Positions 51,786 through 58,861 of a DNA stretch of 58,861 nucleotides are shown here, one piece after another. The position numbers and the translations under genes are program-made. The notes under the pieces were generated by a model that was not told the origin of the DNA, searched no databases, and was given only the letters and a program-made list of their open reading frames with translations. This stretch comes from DATARH01 sp050246595 (GTDB taxonomy: Bacteria; Pseudomonadota; Alphaproteobacteria; ATCC43930; CGMCC-115725). Numbering within the stretch: the stretch's first letter is position 1; the number at the start of each line of letters is the position of its first letter. The stretch spans positions 1 to 58,861 of the forward strand of contig JBFWVT010000028.1 in the NCBI GenBank assembly GCA_050246595.1, written 5' to 3'.

Positions 51786-51872
51786 GATGCTGTTCGGTTT
51801 CCCGCCCCCGGCCCACCCTCCGCGAGTCCCGCGGCATACAGGGGCAGGGGCTTTGTCGCGCCGGAGGGAAGC

Positions 51873-52484
51873 GTGCCGCTGACAAGCCTTCCCAATCTGT
51901 TGACGCTGTCGCGCATTCTGGTCATTCCGATTGTCATCGTGACCTTTTATGTGGAAGGCGATTGGGCGCGTTGGTTCGGCTGTGTGATTTTCACGGCGGC
52001 CGCGCTGACCGATTGGCTCGACGGGCATGTCGCGCGGCGCTGGTCGCAGCAATCCGAACTCGGCCGTTTTCTCGACCCGATCGCAGACAAGCTGCTGGTT
52101 GCGGCGACCTTGTTGATGCTGACAGCGTTCGAGCGGTTGCCGGCGGGTGCGCTGTTGCCGGCTCTTGTGATCCTGTGCCGCGAGATCTTGGTTTCGGGAC
52201 TGCGGGAGTACCTGGCCGAGCTGCGCGTCGGTCTGCCGGTTTCGCGGCTGGCGAAGTGGAAGACGGCGATCCAGATGACGGCGATCGGGTTTCTGATCGT
52301 CGGCGAGGCCGGGCCGGCTCTCGTTCCTGTGGAGGAGATCGGTGCCGTGCTGCTGTGGGCTGCCGCGCTGCTTACGCTGGTCACTGGCTATGACTACCTG
52401 CGCGCCGGTCTTTCTCATATGGGCCGCGAACAAACCCGTCCCGCGCCGGCGCCGCCGCACGGCAAGCCGCAGCACCTGACATAG
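51873..52484 (+). CDS. pgsA: CDP-diacylglycerol--glycerol-3-phosphate 3-phosphatidyltransferase
   Basis: A 203-residue inner-membrane enzyme making phosphatidylglycerol phosphate. The CDP-alcohol phosphotransferase signature D-x2-DG-x2-AR-x8-G-x3-D-x3-D is complete (DWLDGHVARR ... GRFLDPIAD). At least four hydrophobic segments are seen (ILVIPIVIVTFYV; LLVAATLLMLTAF; LLPALVILC; AVLLWAAALLTLVTGY). Start is GTG 51873 with GGAGGG upstream. It follows uvrC as in many alphaproteobacteria. Confidence 0.95.
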   Translation: MPLTSLPNLLTLSRILVIPIVIVTFYVEGDWARWFGCVIFTAAALTDWLDGHVARRWSQQSELGRFLDPIADKLLVAATLLMLTAFERLPAGALLPALVILCREILVSGLREYLAELRVGLPVSRLAKWKTAIQMTAIGFLIVGEAGPALVPVEEIGAVLLWAAALLTLVTGYDYLRAGLSHMGREQTRPAPAPPHGKPQHLT

Positions 52485-52561
52485 CGACGAACGCGCACGC
52501 GACAGACGCTTGCGGGCGGGTGCGACGCCTCCCAAGTGAGACTCGGGCATGAGGGCCAGGG

Positions 52562-53068
52562 ATGCAGATCTTCGGGCTTGCCGGGTGGAGCGGCAGCGGC
52601 AAGACCACATTGCTGACGGGGATCATCCCCAAGCTGACGGCGCGCGGTCTTGCCGTGTCGACGATCAAACACGCCCATCACGAATTCGACATCGACCGTC
52701 CCGGCAAGGATTCGTGGCGGCATCGTCAGGCCGGCGCGCGCGAGGTCATGGTCGCCTCGTCGCGGCGCTGGGCCTTGATGCACGAGCTGCGCGAGGGTCC
52801 GGAGCCCGATCTCGACGCGTTGGTGGCACGGATGACCCCGGTGCACCTGCTGCTTGTCGAAGGCTTCAAGCATCACCGACATCCCAAGATCGAAGTGCAT
52901 CGGCCGAGCCTTGGTAAAGAGCTGCTCTATCGTGAGGACCCTTGGATCGTTGCGGTCGCCACCGATGAACCATTTGCCGCGCGGGTCCCGTTGCTGCCGC
53001 TCGGCGACCCGGCCGCGGTGGCGGCGTTCATCTCGGACCATCTGGGCCTGACGAAATGGCGCAGTTGA
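52562..53068 (+). CDS. mobB: molybdopterin-guanine dinucleotide biosynthesis adaptor protein MobB
   Basis: A 168-residue P-loop protein. Walker A is GWSGSGKTTLL; TIKHAHHEFDIDRPGKDS is the MobB signature; LLLVEGFKHHRHPKIEVHR follows. It binds GTP and assists MobA in making the MGD cofactor. No mobA is adjacent in this window. It overlaps moeA by 13 bases. Confidence 0.95.
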   Translation: MQIFGLAGWSGSGKTTLLTGIIPKLTARGLAVSTIKHAHHEFDIDRPGKDSWRHRQAGAREVMVASSRRWALMHELREGPEPDLDALVARMTPVHLLLVEGFKHHRHPKIEVHRPSLGKELLYREDPWIVAVATDEPFAARVPLLPLGDPAAVAAFISDHLGLTKWRS

Positions 53069-54309
53069 GCGACGATTGCTTTGCTTTCGGCGGCGCGCTG
53101 CTCGGCGTGGACGCGGCGCTGGCTCTGATCGAGGAGCGGGTCAGGCTGGTTGTCGAGGCGGAGTCGCTGCCGCTGGCCGCCGCTTCCGGGCGCATCCTGG
53201 CCCGCGATCTGGTCGCCGGCATTGACGTGCCGCCGCACGCCAACAGCGCCGTCGACGGCTTCGCGATCCTTCACGCCGATCTGCTCCCGGACAGCGAAAC
53301 CGTGTTGCCGGTAACGAGCCGTGTCGCCGCCGGTCACCCGCTTGGCCGGCCAATGACGCGCGGAGAGGCGATCCGCATTTTCACCGGCGCTCCGATGCCG
53401 GACGGCGCCGATACGGTGATGATGCAGGAGGATTGCGTCTTCGCCGACGGGCAGGTGCGCCTGAAACCCGGCATCAGGAAGGGTGCCAATCGCCGCCCCG
53501 CCGGCGAGGATGTTGTAAAAGGCAGTGTCGCTTTGCCCGCCGGGTGGCGGCTCGGACCGGCCGATCTCGGTTTGGCGGCAGCGCTCGGCTATGACAAGCT
53601 GCCGGTATTCCGCCCGCTGCGGGTGGCGCTGTTGTCCACCGGCGATGAGGTCTGCGAGCCGGGAACAGCGCTTGGGCCAGGCAGGATTTACGATGCCAAC
53701 CGGCCAATGCTGGCGGCACTGCTGCGCGGTCTCGGTGCGATTGTCGATGATTATGGCATCCACCCGGACCGGGCCGATTCGCTGGCCGATACTCTGGAAA
53801 CAATCTGCGCCGGACACGATCTGGTCGTAACCTCCGGCGGCGTCTCGACCGGCGACGAGGACCACATACGGGCGGCAATCGAAAGTCTCGGCCGGCTCGA
53901 CTTCTGGCGGCTGGCGATCAAGCCGGGCCGTCCAGTTGCGCTTGGGCAGGTGCACGGCGTGCCGCTGATCGGTCTGCCCGGCAACCCGGTGGCCGCGGCG
54001 CTGACCTTCGCGATCCTGGCGCGGCCGCTGATCCTGCGCCTCGCCGGCGCGGCGATGGCCCCACCGCTGACCTTCCCGGTGCAGGCGGGGTTCGCCTATC
54101 GCAAGAAGGCGGGACGGCGCGAATATCTGCGCGCCAGCATCGAACGCGATGGCGCCGCCGCAATCGCCCGGCGGTTTCCGCGAGATGGCGCCGGCATCCT
54201 GTCGTCGATCGTGCAATCGCAGGGATTCGCTATCATCGACGAGACCGCGACCGAAATCGCACCGGGACAGATGCTTGAATTTCTGCCGTTCTCCGAGGTG
54301 TTCGGATGA
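53056..54309 (+). CDS. moeA: molybdopterin molybdotransferase MoeA
   Basis: A 417-residue enzyme inserting molybdate into adenylylated molybdopterin. NSAVDGFAI (domain III), FTGAPMPDGADTVMMQED, STGDEV, YDANRPM, VVTSGGVSTGDEDHI and GLPGNPVAAALTF are the family blocks, and the C-terminal domain IV is present (GRREYLRASIERDG). It overlaps mobB at its start and moaD at its end (ATGA), so it is in a tight Moco operon. Confidence 0.97.
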   Translation: MAQLSDDCFAFGGALLGVDAALALIEERVRLVVEAESLPLAAASGRILARDLVAGIDVPPHANSAVDGFAILHADLLPDSETVLPVTSRVAAGHPLGRPMTRGEAIRIFTGAPMPDGADTVMMQEDCVFADGQVRLKPGIRKGANRRPAGEDVVKGSVALPAGWRLGPADLGLAAALGYDKLPVFRPLRVALLSTGDEVCEPGTALGPGRIYDANRPMLAALLRGLGAIVDDYGIHPDRADSLADTLETICAGHDLVVTSGGVSTGDEDHIRAAIESLGRLDFWRLAIKPGRPVALGQVHGVPLIGLPGNPVAAALTFAILARPLILRLAGAAMAPPLTFPVQAGFAYRKKAGRREYLRASIERDGAAAIARRFPRDGAGILSSIVQSQGFAIIDETATEIAPGQMLEFLPFSEVFG

Positions 54310-54626
54310 ATCTCACGGATCGCGGGCGTCTCGCTCGCCCCGACGCAGGCCAGAGGTCCGCAGTCCGGCGCGACATAAAGCTGCTGTATTTCGCTTGGTT
54401 ACGCGCCCGCATCGGGCATGCCGAGGAGAATTTGCCAAAGCCTGCCGAAGTGAACGACGTTGCCGGGCTGCTCGAGTGGCTGCGCGGCCGCGGTCCGCGC
54501 TATGCCGAGGCGCTGCGCGATCTCTCGATAATCCGGGTCGCAGTTAATCAGGATTATGTCGGGCGCGACTACCCGATCCGCGACGGCGACGAGGTCGCGA
54601 TATTTCCGCCGGTTACGGGAGGCTGA
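54306..54626 (+). CDS. moaD: molybdopterin synthase sulfur carrier subunit MoaD
   Basis: A 106-residue ubiquitin-like protein whose C-terminal GG (FPPVTGG) is thiocarboxylated to give sulfur for molybdopterin. IKLLYFAWLRARIG begins the conserved part; about 23 residues before it are extra, so the true start could be later, though ATG 54306 gives a neat ATGA overlap with moeA. It pairs with MoaE just downstream. Confidence 0.93.
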   Translation: MNLTDRGRLARPDAGQRSAVRRDIKLLYFAWLRARIGHAEENLPKPAEVNDVAGLLEWLRGRGPRYAEALRDLSIIRVAVNQDYVGRDYPIRDGDEVAIFPPVTGG

Positions 54627-54642
54627 CCTCAGAGGAGCAACA

Positions 54643-55104
54643 ATGATCCGGGTGCAGCGCGAGGATTTCGACATTGGCCGCGAACTGGACCGGCTTGCCG
54701 CCGGCAACCATTCGATCGGCGGCATTGCCAGCTTTGTCGGGCTGGTGCGCGACATGGGCGGGCCGGATGGGGTTTCGGCGCTGACCCTCGAACACTATCC
54801 CGGCATGACGGAGAAAAAGCTGGCCGAGATCGAGGCCGAGGCAAACAAGCGATGGCCGCTCTCCGCTTCGTTGATCATCCACCGCTACGGCCGGCTCGAA
54901 CCGGGCGACCGCATCGTGCTTGTCGCGACCGCCTCTCCGCACCGCGAGGCGGCGCTTGCTGCCTGCCACTTTCTGATCGATTGGCTCAAAACCGACGCGC
55001 CGTTCTGGAAGAGCGAGGAGACGCCGCACGGCGAGCGCTGGGTCGAGGCGCATGCTGAAGACGCCGAAGCGGCCCGACGCTGGAGCGGCCAGAACAGTTT
55101 TTAG
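54643..55104 (+). CDS. moaE: molybdopterin synthase catalytic subunit MoaE
   Basis: A 153-residue subunit. ASFVGLVRDMGGP, LEHYPGMTEKKLAEI, HRYGRLEPGDRIVLV, HREAALAACHFLIDWLKTDA and APFWKSEETPHGERWV are the diagnostic blocks, with the catalytic Lys in WLKTDAPFWK. GAGGAG lies 8 bases before ATG 54643. It completes the mobB-moeA-moaD-moaE run. Confidence 0.97.
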   Translation: MIRVQREDFDIGRELDRLAAGNHSIGGIASFVGLVRDMGGPDGVSALTLEHYPGMTEKKLAEIEAEANKRWPLSASLIIHRYGRLEPGDRIVLVATASPHREAALAACHFLIDWLKTDAPFWKSEETPHGERWVEAHAEDAEAARRWSGQNSF

Positions 55105-55243
55105 ATCGAAAACCCCTACAGTTCGTGGTATGTTCTAGATGATCCGGCAGTTTGCTCGGCCGGTCTGGGGAGAGGCTGGCTGCAGATCAGCTGCAGAAAC
55201 AGGGAAAACTCGGAGCCGAAATGGTGCATACGGGCTGACGAAC

Positions 55244-55322
55244 GTCATTGCAAGAAGCCGAGACGGAGCAGTCTCGCTCTGATACGTTCCATCGCGATTG
55301 CGCTGCTTCGCCCGCGATGACA
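55244..55322. repeat. degenerate palindromic intergenic repeat
   Basis: GTCATTGC at about 55244 and GCGATGAC at about 55314 form the outer arms, and GAGAC (55260-55264) with GTCTC (55271-55275) an inner pair, between moaE and the garR-like gene. It resembles the GTCATTGCGAG-type dispersed repeat of alphaproteobacteria, but in decayed form. Confidence 0.4.
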
Positions 55323-55360
55323 GGTTGCGCAGAGCAGCGCAACCCACTCGGAGATCAGCC

Positions 55361-56242
55361 ATGCAGATCGGTTTTGTCGGCCTCGGGATCATGGGCCGGC
55401 CGATGGCCCAGAACTTGATCACTGGCGGGCACAAACTGTTCGTCTACGGCAAGCGGACCGTGCCGCCGGAGATCCGCGACAGCGCCACTGTGCTCGACAG
55501 CCTGAAGGCGGTCGCTGAGCATGCCGAGATCGTCATCATCATGGTCCCCGACACGCCTGACGTGCGTGACGTGCTGTTCAGTCCTGATGGCATCGCCGCG
55601 GGCCTGTCACCGGGCAAGACCGTCGTCGATATGAGTTCGATTTCTCCGATCGAAACTAAGGTCTTCGCCGCCGAAATCATGCAGAAGGGCTGCGATTATC
55701 TCGATGCGCCGGTATCGGGTGGCGAGGTCGGGGCCAAGGCGGCGAGCCTGACGATCATGGTCGGCGGCTCGGAGGCCGCATTCCAGCGCGTCAAGCTGCT
55801 GTTCGAACTGATGGGCAAGAACATCACGCTGGTCGGGGATGTCGGGGCCGGGCAGACCACGAAGGTCGCAAACCAGATCATCGTCGCGCTGACAATCGAG
55901 GCGGTCGGCGAGGCGCTGCTGTTCGCCTCGAAAGCCGGCGCCGATCCGGCCAAGGTGCGGCAGGCGCTGATGGGCGGGTTCGCCTCGTCGCGCATTCTTG
56001 AAATCCACGGCGAGCGCATGATAAGGCGCACCTTCGACCCCGGCTTCCGGATCGAGCTGCACCAGAAGGATTTGAGCCTCGCCCTGGCCGGCGCGCGGGC
56101 GCTGAACCTATCATTGCCGAACACCGCGACAACGCAGGAATTGTTCAACGCCGCGGCGGCACTCGGCGGTAAGGGCTGGGACCATTCCGGGCTGGTGCAG
56201 GTGCTTGAATACCTCGCCGGGCACAAGGTCGCGGAAGGATAA
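55361..56242 (+). CDS. garR: 2-hydroxy-3-oxopropionate reductase-like NAD(P)-dependent dehydrogenase
   Basis: A 293-residue beta-hydroxyacid dehydrogenase. The cofactor motif is GFVGLGIMGRPMAQNL, the substrate motif is DAPVSGGEVGAKAASLTIMV, the catalytic Lys is in GAGQTTKVANQI, and LHQKDLSLALAGARAL is the C-terminal block. It most resembles tartronate-semialdehyde reductase (GarR/GlxR) but 3-hydroxyisobutyrate dehydrogenase cannot be excluded. ATG 55361 is the family start; an upstream open stretch reads through the intergenic repeat. Confidence 0.88.
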   Translation: MQIGFVGLGIMGRPMAQNLITGGHKLFVYGKRTVPPEIRDSATVLDSLKAVAEHAEIVIIMVPDTPDVRDVLFSPDGIAAGLSPGKTVVDMSSISPIETKVFAAEIMQKGCDYLDAPVSGGEVGAKAASLTIMVGGSEAAFQRVKLLFELMGKNITLVGDVGAGQTTKVANQIIVALTIEAVGEALLFASKAGADPAKVRQALMGGFASSRILEIHGERMIRRTFDPGFRIELHQKDLSLALAGARALNLSLPNTATTQELFNAAAALGGKGWDHSGLVQVLEYLAGHKVAEG

Positions 56243-56271
56243 ACGCACCCTCCTGCTCTGCGGGGCGGTGC

Positions 56272-56300
56272 TTGACAGAGCGCGGGGTGATGCCCATAGT
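56272..56300 (+). promoter_or_regulatory. promoter of tRNA-Ala
   Basis: A perfect -35 box TTGACA (56272-56277), a 17-base spacer and -10 CATAGT (56295-56300) lie 15 bases before the tRNA. This is the clearest sigma-70 promoter in the window. Confidence 0.7.
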
Positions 56301-56315
56301 CCGCGCTCCGCGCAT

Positions 56316-56391
<76 letters not shown>

Positions 56392-56526
56392 TTCCCCGGA
56401 CCATAGATAACACCGATACGGTTTCCCCGCCGCCGCTTGCGGCGGATAATGATCTGCCGACCGGCGCGCACCCGGCCCGACGGGGCCGACCCGCCTCCGC
56501 ACCGTCGCAAGCCGAGGAGCGCTGAT

Positions 56527-57693
56527 ATGAAAATCGCTGATATCCGCACGATCGCGCTGTCCTATCGCTGCGACCCGCCTTACGCCAGCGCCGCCGGGGT
56601 GCAGGGAACGCGGGGCGCGCTGCTCGTCGAGATCGAAACCGATGACGGCACGATCGGCATCGGCGAGGCCGGTCTCGGCGGCGGCGCCACCGCAAGCGTG
56701 ATCGAAAAGACCCTCAAACCGATGCTGGTCGGCGAGGACCCGCTGCTGATCGAGGGGCTGTGGCAGAAGATGTTCGCGCGCACCCGGCAATACGGCAGGC
56801 GGGGCGTCGTCATGCAGGCGATCAGCGGGATCGACATCGCGCTGTGGGACATCGCCGGCAAGATCGCGAAAATGCCGGTCTATAAGCTGCTCGGCGCCTG
56901 CCGCGACCGGGTCGAGGCTTACGCCAGCGGCGGCTTCTATCAGGAGGGAAAAGGCGTCGACGGGATCGCCGGGGAGGCCGAGGGCTACCGCGCGCGCGGC
57001 TTTAAGGGCATGAAGATGAAGATCGGCCGCAACCCCTCGACCCAGACCCATCTGCGCCAACTGCTCGGCCAGACCGGGTTCTGCGAGGTCGATCCGAGCG
57101 AAGACTTGGCGCGGGTTGCGGCGGTGCGCCGGGCGCTTGGGCCGCAGGCGAAGCTGATGGTCGATGTCAATTGCGCCTGGAGTCCGTCTTTCGCGATCGA
57201 GATGGGCCGCGCGATGGAGCCGTATAATCTCTACTGGATCGAGGAGCCGGTCGAAACCGACGATATCGAGGGCAGCGCCCGCGTCGCCGACGCGCTGCAT
57301 ACCCCGATCGCCGGCTATGAGACCGAACTCGGTCTTTATGGGTTTCGCGAGCTGATCCGGCGCGGCGCGGTCGATATCGTGCAGGTCGATGTCGCGTGGT
57401 CCGGCGGCTTCTCGGAAGGACGGCGCATCGCCGCCTATGCGCAGGCGCATCACCGGATGGTCGCGCCGCACGCCTTCGCCGGCGCCGTGCTGCTGCTGGC
57501 CTCGCTGCATTACGCGGCGGCGATCCCGAACGCTCTCGTGCTCGAATGGGACCAGAACCCGAATGCGCTGCGCGACGAGTTGCTGACCGAACCGCTTACA
57601 CTCGAAAGCGACGGCATGGTCCGGCTGCCGGAGCGGCCCGGTCTCGGCATCGAACTCGACCGCGCCGCGGTCGAGCGCTATCGGGTCGGTTGA
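56527..57693 (+). CDS. mandelate racemase/muconate-lactonizing enzyme family protein
   Basis: A 388-residue enolase-superfamily enzyme. The catalytic Lys pair is in FKGMKMKIG (KxK), metal ligands are in MVDVNCAW, WIEEPVE and the third-ligand region GYETELGLYG, and VAPHAFAG is near the C-terminal catalytic position. It probably acts on a sugar acid by abstracting an alpha proton; the actual substrate is unknown. GAGGAG lies before ATG 56527. Proximity to a garR-like gene fits sugar-acid catabolism, though a tRNA sits between them. Confidence 0.9.
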   Translation: MKIADIRTIALSYRCDPPYASAAGVQGTRGALLVEIETDDGTIGIGEAGLGGGATASVIEKTLKPMLVGEDPLLIEGLWQKMFARTRQYGRRGVVMQAISGIDIALWDIAGKIAKMPVYKLLGACRDRVEAYASGGFYQEGKGVDGIAGEAEGYRARGFKGMKMKIGRNPSTQTHLRQLLGQTGFCEVDPSEDLARVAAVRRALGPQAKLMVDVNCAWSPSFAIEMGRAMEPYNLYWIEEPVETDDIEGSARVADALHTPIAGYETELGLYGFRELIRRGAVDIVQVDVAWSGGFSEGRRIAAYAQAHHRMVAPHAFAGAVLLLASLHYAAAIPNALVLEWDQNPNALRDELLTEPLTLESDGMVRLPERPGLGIELDRAAVERYRVG

Positions 57694-58145
57694 TTACGCT
57701 TTACACGATTGGCTACGAGAAGGCGCGTCTGGCCGACGTGATCGCGACGTTGGCTGGGGCAGGGATCGTGACGCTGATCGATGTGCGCGACCGGCCGATA
57801 TCGCGCCGGCCCGGCTTTTCCAGGCGGCAGCTCGAAGCGGCGATCGAGCAGGCTGGAATGCGCTATCTGTCGCTGCGCGCGCTCGGCACGCCGCCCGAGG
57901 GGCGGGAGGCCGCGAGGCGCCGCGAGTGGGACCGGTTCTGGGGCATCGTCGAGGCGAGGCTGGCCGGACCGGAAGCCGAGCTGGCGCTGCACGAGGCCGC
58001 CGCAACCGCAAAGCACAGCGCGAGCTGCTTATTGTGCTACGAGGCCGACTGGCGGTGCTGTCACCGCAGCCGCGTCGCCGAACTGCTGGCTGAGCGGCAC
58101 GGTTTCGCGGTGCGTCATCTCGCGGTGGCCGACGACGCCGCCTGA
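57690..58145 (+). CDS. DUF488-family protein
   Basis: A 151-residue protein. LYTIGYEKARLADVIATL, LIDVRDRPISRRPGFSRRQL, CLLCYEADWRCCHRSRVAEL are the DUF488 blocks, including the Cys-rich CxxCYE...CCHR centre. Function is unknown. TTG 57690 overlaps the previous stop (TTGA) and directly begins the conserved part. Confidence 0.85.
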   Translation: MITLYTIGYEKARLADVIATLAGAGIVTLIDVRDRPISRRPGFSRRQLEAAIEQAGMRYLSLRALGTPPEGREAARRREWDRFWGIVEARLAGPEAELALHEAAATAKHSASCLLCYEADWRCCHRSRVAELLAERHGFAVRHLAVADDAA

Positions 58146-58197
58146 TACAAACAGCCTGAGACTGGCCGATGCCCCCACGTATAGGTTTCTCGCCAAG

Positions 58198-58557
58198 ATG
58201 ACCAGTTCTCCCAAAGAGCCAAGCATACGGGACTTCTTGTGGGAGCATGAAGGTGCTCACCATCTGCGCATCTACTCGGCTATCGGTAGAGTTGTCGTCC
58301 TATGGGGAGTTCTGGAAAGCCACTTTAGTATGGATGTGATGATACTTTACCGCAACTATGGCGGAAATACGTTAAGTAAAAATCCCCCTTACACCATGGA
58401 CGAGAAAATCAGTTTTTGGCGACGATGCTTTTGCCAGTTACCGTCTCTGAAACCCTATGAAAAGAATGCCAAAGATATTGCCGAAATACTGGACGATATG
58501 AATAATGATCGCAACATTCTCCTTCATTACAACTGGGGTGATTTGATTAGAGTGTGA
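58198..58557 (+). pseudogene. low-GC gene with HEPN-like motif, truncated by IS630
   Basis: A 119-codon frame, MTSSPKEPSIRDFLWEHEG to NWGDLIRV, visibly lower in GC than its neighbours. Near the end R105-N-I-L-L-H110 (DRNILLHYNW) fits the R-x4-H motif of HEPN ribonuclease-type domains. The rest looks helical and charged (DEKISFWRRCF, YEKNAKDIAEIL). The last codons and the TGA come from GAGTGTGATCGGG, the apparent left end of an IS630 element, so the natural C-terminus is probably lost. Function is unknown; HEPN assignment is inference. Confidence 0.6.
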
Positions 58558-58861
58558 TCGGGTCTGGTTGAAACGGGATAGGGGTTCCCCGGCGCGGGGA
58601 TCTCTGCGCAAGATGCTGGCTGGGGGGCGGAGGCCATCGCGCATGCCGAGACCCTATTCACAGGATTTGCGGGACCGGGTGGTGGCATCGGTGAGGGGCG
58701 GTCGCTCGCGCCGCGCCACCGCGAAGACATTCAACGTGAGCGTCGCCACGGTCGTGAGGTGGTCACGGCGTTTCCGCACGACGGGGAGCGCAGCGGCCCT
58801 GACGATGGGTGGGCGCCGGCCGCACCGTCTGTCCGGCAAACGCGACTGGCTGCTGGCGCGG
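58550..58861 (+). mobile_element. IS630-type element, left part
   Basis: The element seems to begin after a TA (58548-58549), the normal IS630 target, with GAGTGTGATCGGGTCTGG. It contains the transposase start and runs off the end of the window. Confidence 0.6.
58643..58861 (+). CDS. IS630-family transposase, N-terminal part
   Basis: An open frame of 73 codons from ATG 58643 to the window end, with no stop. It begins MPRPYSQDLRDRVVASVRGG and has a helix-turn-helix (RRATAKTFNVSVATVVRW) followed by SRRFRTTGSAAAL, which is the N-terminal DNA-binding part of IS630 transposases. The catalytic domain lies beyond the window. Confidence 0.88.
   Translation, partial: MPRPYSQDLRDRVVASVRGGRSRRATAKTFNVSVATVVRWSRRFRTTGSAAALTMGGRRPHRLSGKRDWLLAR

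Overview
The window is a contiguous, high-GC chromosomal segment of an alphaproteobacterium. The gene orders dusB-ntrB-ntrC-ntrY-ntrX, D-amino-acid aminotransferase-HAD-hfq-hflX-mazG and maf-RNase E/G-yacG suggest a relative of the Rhodospirillales. This placement rests on remembered synteny and codon bias, not on a database search. No plasmid, phage or CRISPR signature is visible; accessory DNA is limited to two IS elements and a few low-GC islands.

Layout. Positions 295-9971 are all on the minus strand: ilvD, a protein with four CxxC/CxxH modules, the fluoride exporter crcB, and then an operon for 2-oxoacid:ferredoxin oxidoreductase (a GltD-like flavoprotein fused to ferredoxin domains, KorA, KorB) followed by a Nudix hydrolase. 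An AT-rich promoter island precedes an RTX/beta-helix/Ig-like secreted protein (10329-12371). Next come a 2-oxoglutarate dioxygenase and three overlapping or closely packed exported-protein genes ending in a dienelactone-hydrolase-like enzyme (12637-15768), then maf, an RNase E/G-like gene and yacG. Positions 17923-20637 are a mobile zone: a perfect 27-bp inverted repeat, a PEP-CTERM gene, an IS1182-type transposase, and matching IS-like ends on either side of both genes.

Positions 20695-31417 form the nitrogen-regulation block (dusB, ntrBC, ntrYX) followed by D-amino-acid aminotransferase, a HAD phosphatase, hfq and hflX. On the minus strand (31446-41897) lie mazG, an MBL hydrolase, tatD, metG, holB, tmk, a D,D-carboxypeptidase, rlpA, a lytic transglycosylase and a hydroxyacid dehydrogenase: replication, tRNA charging and cell-wall turnover. 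On the plus strand (42168-55104) are glmU-glmS (UDP-GlcNAc supply), a DUF29 gene, uvrB, an SDR, uvrC, pgsA and the molybdenum-cofactor genes mobB, moeA, moaD, moaE. The end of the window has a garR-like reductase, tRNA-Ala(CGC), an enolase-superfamily gene, a DUF488 gene, a low-GC gene with an HEPN-like motif cut by an IS630 element, and the start of that IS630 transposase.

The observations most worth a second look are: the four-module CxxC-X31-35-CxxH protein; a pair of IS1182-type ends that enclose a PEP-CTERM gene; two essential-type genes (hflX, tmk) whose only in-frame starts upstream of conserved sequence are CTG codons inside a CTGA overlap; palindromic intergenic repeats that have become coding sequence in uvrC and dusB; and the truncated HEPN-like gene.
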